Shown here piece by piece: positions 37,123 through 47,100 of a stretch of 64,000 nt of DNA. Origin of the DNA: Dendrocalamus latiflorus. Lineage: Eukaryota; Streptophyta; Magnoliopsida; Poales; Poaceae. The stretch covers positions 8,091,948 to 8,155,947 of the forward strand of contig CM029654.1 in the NCBI GenBank assembly GCA_017311315.1. Direction: 5' to 3'. Position numbers and translations under genes: made by a program. The notes beneath the pieces were generated by a model. That model was not told where the DNA came from. It made no database searches and saw nothing but the letters and a program-made list of their open reading frames with translations. How positions within the stretch are numbered: the stretch's first letter is position 1; every line of letters begins with the position of its first letter.

Positions 37123-38389
37123 GACCAATCACACTAACCATCGCACTATTGGCAGCATCTGAAGCATCCTACACAGATAATGAATATTACAATCAATTTT
37201 GAAAGTCAAAAAGTAGTTATATCTCATAGTGCTTGCGGACACTAACCTGTATGGCTTCTCCTCTAAGCTTGACAAGCTTCAAACCATCCTCAAAGCTGCA
37301 TGTTGAAAAATATGTGTAAATATGCATACTTGGCACACTGCAAAATACAAACCATGATGCTATAAATTTGAACTTCCTGTTACAGGTATAACAGATTCAA
37401 GATGATGTGCACCCAAAGATTGAATTTAACCTATATTCTGTGTTCACTCCATGATGGACGGGAATTCATGCGCTTATTTTCTTGAAACAAACAAATGCTT
37501 GATTTTAGTAAAAGAATAAGGGAAATTGTAAGACCATGTGAATACCTAAAAGCACCAGCAAATGCAAGTGCAGTATATTCTCCCAAGCTGAGACCACATG
37601 TGACATCTACAGAGTTAATTACATCTTGGCCTCCATCACATGCACGTAGTACTTCTACAGCTGCAAGGCTGGTAACATATATAGCTGGCTGCAAAACGGT
37701 TTTGTTTGGTAAGCAGAATACAATTCAACTGACAAGAACAAGAACTGTATCTGAAACATATCATCCTTTGGCACTAAAATGTATATTCAGCATAGCTGAG
37801 TGAAAAAGAAAATGGCAAACTATTTTCTGGACTACATTTCTAGCAGCATTGCAAGCTGCAACGCAAAAATGTTCGTATAAACAGAACTTAGCTAGCAGTG
37901 CCATTGTTTTTTGGTTAACCAGATTCCGGACTTACAAGTTATTCATGGTTGGATGCTATACAGCTCTATGCGATATGACTAACGAAACATGTTTCAATAG
38001 CATGACATTAGTAGTAGTGAAGGCCAAATACTTGACATAATACATTTGCATGGGTAAGAAAATGAATGATCTACCCGTGGGAGCAAGGATTCCGAAATCC
38101 ACAAACCTGACTGATTACTGTTGAGTCAAGCTTTTCTTTTGGTCCATTGGTGCACAGATCCAACAAGTCATAGCTACATTTAGCGCAACAACATTTGCAT
38201 GAGCGCTATTTAGTCTTTGGAAGTGGTCTGAACACTCATTAATAAAGAACAAGTACTGCAAATGGGAGCAAACAGATAAATATTATAAGAGGTCTGGAGA
38301 TACCCAAGTATATCATTTGCCTTATCAAATAGTTTGGCAGCTGCTGGAATACTCTGGGCTTCTGCGCCCATTCCAACAGTCTGGGCCCA
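37123..38389 (-). pseudogene. MCAT: Malonyl-CoA:ACP transacylase fragment (plastid fatty-acid synthesis), five exons
   Basis: This enzyme moves malonyl from CoA to acyl carrier protein in plastid type II fatty-acid synthesis. Minus-strand exons: 38389-38304 (AQTVGMGAEAQSIPAAAK), 38173-38107 (YDLLDLCTNGPKEKLDSTVI), 37688-37546 (PAIYVTSLAAVEVLRACDGG and TCGLSLGEYTALAFAGAF, with the catalytic serine in GLSLGEY), 37295-37247 (SFEDGLKLVKLRGEAIQ) and 37168-about 37123 (DASDAANSAMVSVIGLD). Junctions and phases join, so introns were captured with the exons. The FPGQG start, transit peptide and the C-terminal half with the active-site histidine are absent. Open exons but both ends missing points to a captured fragment. 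It cannot make active enzyme. Confidence 0.85.
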
Positions 38390-39019
38390 TTCCATAATTA
38401 TATCATCCTTAGTGCCTTGAAAAAAAGTGGCACAAGAGTATCAGAGGGTTCTTGTTTTTTTTCAAATGGAACGAAAACTACATGTAACTAACAGAACTAT
38501 ATCTCCCTTTCTCCCTCCACGGGGCGTGGCGTCCCAATTCCGTGCACCCGGAGCACCCCCTCGCCGCCCCGAAGATTTTCCGACCACCGGCCGAGGCCTT
38601 CACCGCCTGCTCGTCGCCGGCGCCGTGCGCATGCCCGCGCCGCCCTTGGTCATCGCCGCCGGCGCGCCCCGGTGCCTCCCCAGCTAGGCCGGTTGCGTGG
38701 TAAGCACCCATCCATCTCCCTCCCGCTCGTGCGCGCGCTATTTTCCCCTCTCCCCTTCCCGGCCGCCGGCACACCATTTCCACCTCACCGCCGGCCACCC
38801 CGCGCAGACGCCCGCCCGCCTCACCGCCGTTCCGGGACGCGCCACTTCCCCAGTAGCTTCCACGCATCATTGCAGCTCCATTTTGCCGGCCTGCCCCGCC
38901 TCCCCGGTCGCCCCTCGCCGGCGATGCCGCCGCCTACCCCGCGCCACCCCCTCCTCTGTTGTGGGCCGGATGGCTATTCGGTTTGGTCCCCTAATCCCAC
39001 TTGTTCTTTTGTGTTGCTC

Positions 39020-39114
39020 CCTCCAGCAAAATCGCGAATGACCAAGAGCCCAACTGGCCAATTGAGTGAGCAGTGAACTCAAAGATCGGGGGTTCGAATC
39101 CCCTCTGTGCACAT
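39020..39114 (+). other. tRNA-like segment with B-box in 5' LTR
   Basis: GGTTCGAATCC (39091-39101) is a perfect pol III B-box inside a T-arm-like hairpin GGGGGTTCGAATCCCC, followed by CTGTGCACA. Upstream D- and anticodon-like arms are not convincing, and the 5' acceptor strand is missing. Identical in the 3' LTR. Confidence 0.5.
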
Positions 39115-40740
39115 TTCTGATTCATTTTTTTAGCACTTTTAACTAAGAAAACAATTAGGCAATAAAAATTAGGGAGCTAAGCTAATTGGCTTGGACTCAA
39201 ATAACATTTATGTATGCATCAAAATATTGGACTACGTGCATGTTGATAAGTAAGTGATTAGGAAAGTTAAAAATTTTAATTCATGAGAACTAATAAGAAT
39301 TGCTTAGGAGGTAAATAAGATTATTAAGATTTAGCATTGGAATAATTATTATATAAGAATAATAGTGCCTTATTATTTATTTTAAATCTACCTAGTAGTT
39401 AAAGGTATTAATAAAGAAGGTTTTGGTTAAATAAGAGTCCCAATTAAAAATACATCCCTAAGGGAAATAAAAATTGATAGCTATAAAAGTGAGGTTTTAA
39501 ATTAAAAAGATCATCCTTAATTACAATCAAAATATATGGCCTAACATTAAACATGCTGTCATTAGATAGATATCAATAGTAAATTTAATTAGATAATAAA
39601 GGCCGCTTCATAAAATTTAATTAAACAATAGGACGCGACCATAATCATTTGAATTAGAAAGTCCTAATATAATTCCCCCCATTAGCACGTCACAAATAAA
39701 TAAATCTCCATGGTGAAATTAGTGACATGAAATTGGTATTGCAAGCTACGACCCGTATAAATAGATCATAATTCAAATCAAACTAAGCCTAGTAATAACT
39801 GAGGATACATAAAATGTTGAGCCATAAAATGCTATAAAACCGGACTCTAATATTTAATTGGTAAACTAAAAATTATATACATCTCTATATATACAGCCTA
39901 TGCCCTAAAGATTAACGCTTGACAAAAACAAAGCTCAGCTAAAACTTGTCCACCAAGTCATAGGTCTAACCTAGCTCATGGAACTTCCTTGATAAATATA
40001 AAAATAATAAAAAGAAGTTATTAAATAAAATAGAGTAAGCCATAGTGTTTAATGGCCGGCTCAACTTAGTCCTCCCCAAATCTAAAGCAAGATAATCCCA
40101 TTAATGTTTTTGTGTCATAAACCCTTCTTCGTTGAATGCCTTGCTACCAATCATTGCTAGTTCGGCCCCGACAATACTCCGCGTCCAATTAACCTCATCT
40201 CAAATCACCTATTTAATCAATATAAAAATTAATCAAGTTTATTTGGATTTTATTTGGATCTTTTGAGTTATTTGCCTTTATTTGAATTCAGTCGCTTATC
40301 GCGTAGTTAGAAACTGGAGCCTTGAAGATTCAATGGATCGAGGGAAATCAATATCGAAGTGAAGATAAAGACCAGAAGCTCAAGAAAAAGCATTGTGTGA
40401 ACTCAAGACCGCGGTAAACCGCGCAAGGCGAGTCAATACTTTGATCATGTTGAATCTACATTTTCTGCAAATTACTTTTGTTTAAATTATCAAAATTGCA
40501 TGCTGTTAATTTATATGCAAATACATGTTTAATTTAGAATTCTAGTTAAATGCCTATTATCTAACTTGATTAATATTGCCCCTCCTTTGGAATATTTGAA
40601 TATGAGAACCTTGTTGCCCTAGCAAAATTATAATACTACCTTTTGAAAATAAGTCCATAATTATATGCCATGCTTAGTTTTGCTTAGATACTTGTTGGAG
40701 TAAGAACGTCCAAGCATCACTTTAATCATGAGAAAATTTG

Positions 40741-40792
40741 GTTGGGCAGTCATGGTGGTAATGACTGTTGGGCAGTCATGGTGGTAATGACT
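40741..40792 (+). repeat. 26-bp perfect tandem duplication in LTR
   Basis: Two adjacent identical 26-bp units beginning GTTGGGCAGTCATGG. Also present at 47371-47422 in the 3' LTR, so it predates the insertion. Confidence 0.9.
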
Positions 40793-41529
40793 GGTATATG
40801 TTGGATATGATTATTTTATGCTCCCAAAAACCTCAAATTGCTTATTATCTGGGCGGATGGTTCGGGGGTATGGTGCAGGTGTGCACGAGAGTGTGGTTTG
40901 TGATAGAACCGCCCAGATAACCCTAAGGACTGAATCTTGTCATGACCTCCTATGTAAAACAAGTACAACCACAAGTCTGTAAAGTACAACTTGGCCTAGT
41001 AAATTTACCGGACCCTGAAAGTCATCATCATCAGTGGAGGAGTGAAGTGGTGCAAGCGGTTGTCTGTGTGTCAGGCTTGAATGGGACACCCGCGGAGGGT
41101 GAGGTTCTGCTGTGGCGTGCTAGCAGTGTGGTAGTCATCTGCTAGGCGTTCAGAAGGAGAACATCCCGCACAACGTATGGGACCCACCGCAAGTGGGAAC
41201 GACCCATAGGGTGAGATGATGGAAGGGGCGAGGTACTTTGAACGGTTACTGTGATGGTTTGCTCAACTGCACGGCTAAGGAATCGTGTGGGGCAACGAGT
41301 GAACTGTCTCTTGTGGGTAAAGTGTGCAAACTCTGCAGAGTCAAAACTATTCGAATAGCCGTGCCCACGGTCAAGGGCGGACATGGGAACTTAACTAGAT
41401 ATAGTTCTATTTAAAAATGTTTGGAAAATGGGAATGGAAAAGTGGAGGGCAGCGGAAAGCCCTGATTTGAGTTGTCCTGGGTGTCGTCCCAGTGGTAAGT
41501 TAAGCGGCTATAACGCTGAAAGATGGCAT

Positions 41530-41600
41530 ATGGTGTGATGCCATATGTATGGAAAAATTATGGTGATATTAGGCATATGGTGTGATGCCATATGTATGAA
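41530..41600 (+). repeat. Duplicated CATATG hairpin in LTR
   Basis: GGCATATGGTGTGATGCC followed by ATATGTATG occurs twice about 56 bp apart. Each can fold as CATATGG/CCATATG. Copies lie in the 3' LTR at 48160-48230. Confidence 0.75.
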
Positions 41601-41987
41601 AAATCATGTTAATATTCCTTGAACATTATGTTTTGTTCCAAAACTGCTAGGTCTCAGGAAATTTTATGTATTGTATTTCAAATAGTGGCATTTCTATTTC
41701 TACAAAATAAAATACGGAAAGAATAAGCAGGGTCGTGAGTAAGGGAAATAGATGTTTGTAGTGTACACATAAAGGTATTGGTGGATTCATGTCGATCATA
41801 AATAGGAATGATAGTGTGGGTTCTGGGAGAAATAAATTGGTGGAGTCTAGCTGAATAGACAGGCTAAATAGATGATCTAATTGAATTTTAGGGAATTTGG
41901 AGGAGTAATACAAGTATTGGATTATAGTTCCTGATTAGTGATTTACTTGGTGGGAGGATACTAGTGGATCGTAGAATTAATCAATGA

Positions 41988-42105
41988 TGTTCTTGGTGGA
42001 TATATAATGATGAACCGTAGAGTTGATCAATGATATTCTTGGTGGATATATAATATTGAATCGTAGGCTTGATCAATGGTATTCTTGGTGGATTTGAATC
42101 AATAA
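41988..42105 (+). repeat. Approximately 45-bp tandem repeat in LTR
   Basis: TTCTTGGTGGATATATAAT, then a CGTAG..TTGATCAATG part, recurs about three times. The 3' LTR copy is at 48618-48735. Confidence 0.7.
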
Positions 42106-42173
42106 TAAAAAGGATTGAATTGTTAGAAAATCTTGATGAGAATGTTCGGTGGATTAATTAGGTGATGTCACTC

Positions 42174-42471
42174 GCTGTTTGGAGATTAGACAGCAATCAA
42201 CTTGGAAAGAGTATATTTGGTGGAATATCTAAATAATGTCACGTGCTGTTTGGAGTTTTAGACAGCAATCAATATAAAATGTGTGTAGTCGATGATGTCA
42301 CTCGTTGTTTGGAGTTTTAGACAACAACCATTACAGAAGGAATATGATCGGTGGATTGAATATAGGATGACACATGCTGTTTGGTGTTTTAGACAGCACT
42401 CAATAAAGAGAGAGTGTAATTTCGGTGGATTAAGTCAACTATAGCAATCGCTGTTGGGAGTCTTAGACAGC
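42174..42471 (+). repeat. Five stem-loop repeats in LTR with one compensatory stem change
   Basis: Stem-loops of the type GCTGTTTGGAGTTTTAGACAGC occur at 42174-42194, 42245-42266, 42304-42325, 42376-42397 and 42450-42471. In the third copy both arms change together (GTTGTTT...AGACAAC), keeping the pairing. Spacers carry a GGTGGATT word. The equivalent array is at 48804-49101. Confidence 0.8.
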
Positions 42472-43047
42472 AGTTAATAAAGAGCGTGAGTCTTTGGTGG
42501 ATTAAGTCAATGATGTCATTTGAGGTAAGGAGTCTTTAGGTCACAAAAACAACGATATGATATAATAATAGAAATGCTACTAATCGCGTTTTATGGCAAA
42601 TAAAATAACCCGAGCCTCTCCTTTGTTAAACCATGCATACTATTTATTTGCATTCTGTGTGTTGGCTCGCGGAGCACGGGGTCGGAGTGCTCACGCTCGC
42701 TTTTGCGACAAAATTCAGAATCAAGAATCAAATCACCTCGTCTCAGCGACAAGATTGGTCAAGCTGGCAGAGAAGATGAAGATGTCAAGGGCTAGGTCGC
42801 GAACCTCCAGTTGGCTGCCTGTGGGCATGTCCTGAAGGTCCCACCTGTGTGCTTCGTTCTTCCGCTGCTGCAATTTATTGATTTCGGCCTAATCGGCCCA
42901 TGAGTAAGTCTACTATTATATTTATGCTTCCGCTTGATATGTACTTTTGATATTCAGAACTGTAATCTGTGAGCACTATCTACTGATCCAGGGAATAGTG
43001 CGGTGGAATCACAGAGGATTCCAGATTGTATAATCTGGGCTCCGACA

Positions 43048-44120
43048 GCGATGGTATCAGAGCATATCGACTGCAGGTCGTGACCTAGTTAGCCTGGCCG
43101 TTAGTTTCATGACTAGAATTATTTCTTCAATATCTATTTTCACAATTATAAGTTGTATTGCTCATTCTCATCTCTCTCAGACGATTCTCCCTCATCTATA
43201 TGCTGCCTTAGCCATTTTTACTTCTAAAGCTCCCTTACCCCGAATTCAAGATGATAACCAGCGTGAGTGCTGATATCAATCAGATTACCTCAAAAAAAAA
43301 ACTTTCCTCTTCTGTCTATTGATTAAAAAGGAAAATTTTGACTCTCTTCTCATATCCTTACTCCAAATATTTAAGGTTAGGAACGCTGAAGATATTCATG
43401 AAGATAAGGTGGTCTTGTTTTAAACGGACTATGCAGACAAACCCTACGCCCTCTTATGTGTGCCCCCGAGTAGACGATGTATTGTTGCAAGGTTTTATTT
43501 GGACCCTGTGCACTGCCTTTTGCCCTCGGGCGCCTTATTTCGCGGTCACGGGAAAAGCTTGTTTTTTTTAAAAAAAAAGTTTGTGTGATTTTGTACCACC
43601 CCAGTTCCCTGGGAGCACCCTTTTAAAAATTTTGCATGGGTTAGATTACCTTATCCCAACGACTCAATCCCCACCTCATGCTATTCCCTCTCATCCTGTT
43701 GCTGCAAATCCGGTTAGGTCTACTGAATCAAGAGGTAAATAACCAAAGACCAGGACTTGAGACTCTACCCTGCCAACATTCTCTCCTTACTTACCTGGAG
43801 GACCCATCGTGCCTGGAGTTAGAAAAGATGAATGATGACTAGTGATACCCATTTTAAGGGGGGTAGCACTAAGAGACAACAATGTCAAAGAGGAAGTTTT
43901 TGGAAGTCCACTACATATCCAGGAGAACAAGGTTTATCTCTTCCCTTTTGATTTCTCCAAGTGCTAACCCCTGTTGTGCAGATTTTCATCTCTCTGCGAA
44001 GCTAAGGATCTATACGTCGGGCAACACCTAGAAACCCATTGCTAGCCAATATAACCCCACATCTAATCTTTCTGCTCTACCGGAATCTCGGGGTCGAGAT
44101 TCATTTAAGGGGGGTAGGTT
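43048..44120 (+). other. Internal region of LARD-like element
   Basis: It starts at the PBS and ends at the polypurine tract. It includes short scraps of former internal sequence and a second polypurine-like tract TTTTAAGGGGGGTAG near 43853. No gag or pol domain is recognisable. Confidence 0.8.
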
Positions 44121-47100
44121 TGTAACATCCCAAAAATTTGGATGTTCGAAAATATGGAGTTTTAAAAAATTTTCTTGCATTTTGCTGGCTCCCAAGTCTT
44201 TTCTGAATATGTATTTGAATTCTTCCTTGAGTTCATGCTATGAAAATTAATAACCCAAGTATTTTCCAGGCGCAAATGATGACACTGAAAATAATAAAGA
44301 TAGGAAATGATATTACATATCATTTATTCAAAGTGTTAAAATATACCAGAGTTTAAATCCAAGTCAATAGAATGAATCTAAAAGGAATATTAGATTTTAT
44401 ATTTGGATATTGGAACCAAAGCTAAATTTTAAAATTATGCAGAACTCAAAAATTTACAAATCCAAATTTAAAGGAATTCCTTGTTTTCCTCCATTCCTAC
44501 TTTTTCTTCTCACCGCCCATAGCTTCCACTGCCAGCCGGGCCTGTCTCCTCCCCTTTCTTTTTCTTCCTCCACAGCATGCCTCTTCTAGTCTTCTTCTGC
44601 GGTCTCCTTTGTTTTTCCCGTCCTTTCGCTGCTCCCACGTCGACGCTCGTCAGCTGGCCCCGCTCGCCCTGTGCGCCGGTCGCCCTCGCGTCAGCCGCGC
44701 ATGCCCCGGCCCCGCCTGCGCGCGCGCACGTCGCCCCGCGCCTCCCGACGCGTCCGCACCTGCCCCGTCGCCTCATGCCCACGCCCTGCCGGCCAACCGC
44801 CCCGCTCCGTCGGCCACAGTGGCGCCACAGAGACCACCCTTCCCTCGCTATAAGTAACCGTGCCTTGCCCCTCTCCCTCACTCCTTGCGCACCCCTTTCT
44901 TCTGCTCTCCTTCCCTTCCTTTCCAGTCCGAGCACCCCACACCGTGAGCCGCCGTGCCACCTCCTCGCCGCCCCGGCAGCTCCGACGAGCTCCGGCCAAT
45001 TGCACCGCACCAAATCGCGCCCCCACTCCTCCTCTCCCTCCCCTTCTAACCAATTGGAAATCTATTCACCGGAGACCCCCCGATTCGTCCTTCTTCTTCA
45101 GGGCCGGCCGCCACTGCCCTCCGCGCCGCCGCCATCGCTTCTCCCTCCACGGGGCGTGGCGTCCCAATTCCGTGCACCCGGAGCACCCCCTCGCCGCCCC
45201 GAAGATTTTCCGACCACCGGCCGAGGCCTTCACCGCCTGCTCGTCGCCGGCGCCGTGCGCATGCCCGCGCCGCCCTTGGTCATCGCCGCCGGCGCGCCCC
45301 GGTGCCTCCCCAGCTAGGCCGGTTGCGTGGTAAGCACCCATCCATCTCCCTCCCGCTCGTGCGCGCGCTATTTTCCCCTCTCCCCTTCCCGGCCGCCGGC
45401 ACACCATTTCCACCTCACCGCCGGCCACCCCGCGCAGACGCCCGCCCGCCTCACCGCCGTTCCGGGACGCGCCACTTCCCCAGTAGCTTCCACGCATCAT
45501 TGCAGCTCCATTTTGCCGGCCTGCCCCGCCTCCCCGGTCGCCCCTCGCCGGCGATGCCGCCGCCTACCCCGCGCCACCCCCTCCTCTGTTGTGGGCCGGA
45601 TGGCTATTCGGTTTGGTCCCCTAATCCCACTTGTTCTTTTGTGTTGCTCCCTCCAGCAAAATCGCGAATGACCAAGAGCCCAACTGGCCAATTGAGTGAG
45701 CAGTGAACTCAAAGATCGGGGGTTCGAATCCCCTCTGTGCACATTTCTGATTCATTTTTTTAGCACTTTTAACTAAGAAAACAATTAGGCAATAAAAATT
45801 AGGGAGCTAAGCTAATTGGCTTGGACTCAAATAACATTTATGTATGCATCAAAATATTGGACTACGTGCATGTTGATAAGTAAGTGATTAGGAAAGTTAA
45901 AAATTTTAATTCATGAGAACTAATAAGAATTGCTTAGGAGGTAAATAAGATTATTAAGATTTAGCATTGGAATAATTATTATATAAGAATAATAGTGCCT
46001 TATTATTTATTTTAAATCTACCTAGTAGTTAAAGGTATTAATAAAGAAGGTTTTGGTTAAATAAGAGTCCCAATTAAAAATACATCCCTAAGGGAAATAA
46101 AAATTGATAGCTATAAAAGTGAGGTTTTAAATTAAAAAGATCATCCTTAATTACAACCAAAATATATGGCCTAACATTAAACGTGCTGTCATTAGATAGA
46201 TATCAATAGTAAATTTAATTAGATAATAAAGGCCGCTTCATAAAATTTAATTAAACAATAGGACGTGACCATAATCATTTGAATTAGAAAGTCCTAATAT
46301 AATTCCCCCCATTAGCACGTCACAAATAAATAAATCTCCATGGTGAAATTAGTGACATGAAATTGGTATAGCAAGCTACGACCCGTATAAATAGATCATA
46401 ATTCAAATTAAACTAAGACTAGTAATAACTGAGGATACATAAAATGTTGAGCCATAAAATGCTATAAAACCGGACTCTAATATTTAATTGGTAAACTAAA
46501 AATTATATACATCTCTATATATACAGCCTATGCCCTAAAGATTAACGCTTGACAAAAACAAAGCTCAGCTAAAACTTGTCCACCAAGTCATAGGTCTAAC
46601 CTAGCTCATGGAACTTCCTTGATAAATATAAAAATAATAAAAAGAAGTTATTAAATAAAATAGAGTAAGCCATAGTGTTTAATGGCCGGCTCAACTTAGT
46701 CCTCCCCAAATCTAAAGCAAGATAATCCCATTAATGTTTTTGTGTCATAAACCCTTCTTCGTTGAATGCCTTGCTACCAATCATTGCTAGTTCGGCCCCG
46801 ACAATACTCCGCGTCCAATTAACCTCATCTCAAATCACCTATTTAATCAATATAAAAATTAATCAAGTTTATTTGGATTTTATTTGGATCTTTTGAGTTA
46901 TTTGCCTTTATTTGAATTCAGTCGCTTATCGCGTAGTTAGAAACTGGAGCCTTGAAGATTCAATGGATCGAGGGAAATCAATATCGAAGTGAAGATAAAG
47001 ACCAGAAGCTCAAGAAAAAGCATTGTGTGAACTCAAGACCGCGGTAAACCGCGCAAGGCGAGTCAATACTTTGATCATGTTGAATCTACATTTTCTGCAA

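Larger units (their letters stand above)
35360..38508 (-). mobile_element. Helitron-like element, 3' end identified, carrying gene fragments
   Basis: On the minus strand the sequence ends CACACACTACTAG followed by T (35359). A short hairpin (CCGT...ACGG, 35372-35388) lies just inside. CTAG-T plus a hairpin about 10 nt inside is the Helitron 3' signature. A truncated malonyl-CoA:ACP transacylase fragment and other exon-like scraps lie inside in the same orientation. The 5' TC end was not found. The element may extend beyond the retrotransposon at 38509-49677 to include the PAT1 fragment. Confidence 0.6.
38509..43047 (+). repeat. 5' LTR, missing its first about 1.02 kb
   Basis: It corresponds to 45139-49677. 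The missing part (44121-45138 in the other LTR) contains the TG start and the TATA-like promoter. The left junction shows CTCCCT-type microhomology, suggesting a small deletion. Confidence 0.88.

Noticed and set aside
39020..39114. Complete functional tRNA gene
   Set aside because: A B-box and T-arm are present, but no matching 5' acceptor strand or convincing D and anticodon arms.
44510..45742. Long open frame of 246 codons and overlapping frames
   Set aside because: Same GC-rich LTR region as the solo LTR. The frame is duplicated at 38427-39112 as part of the LTR and is not a gene.
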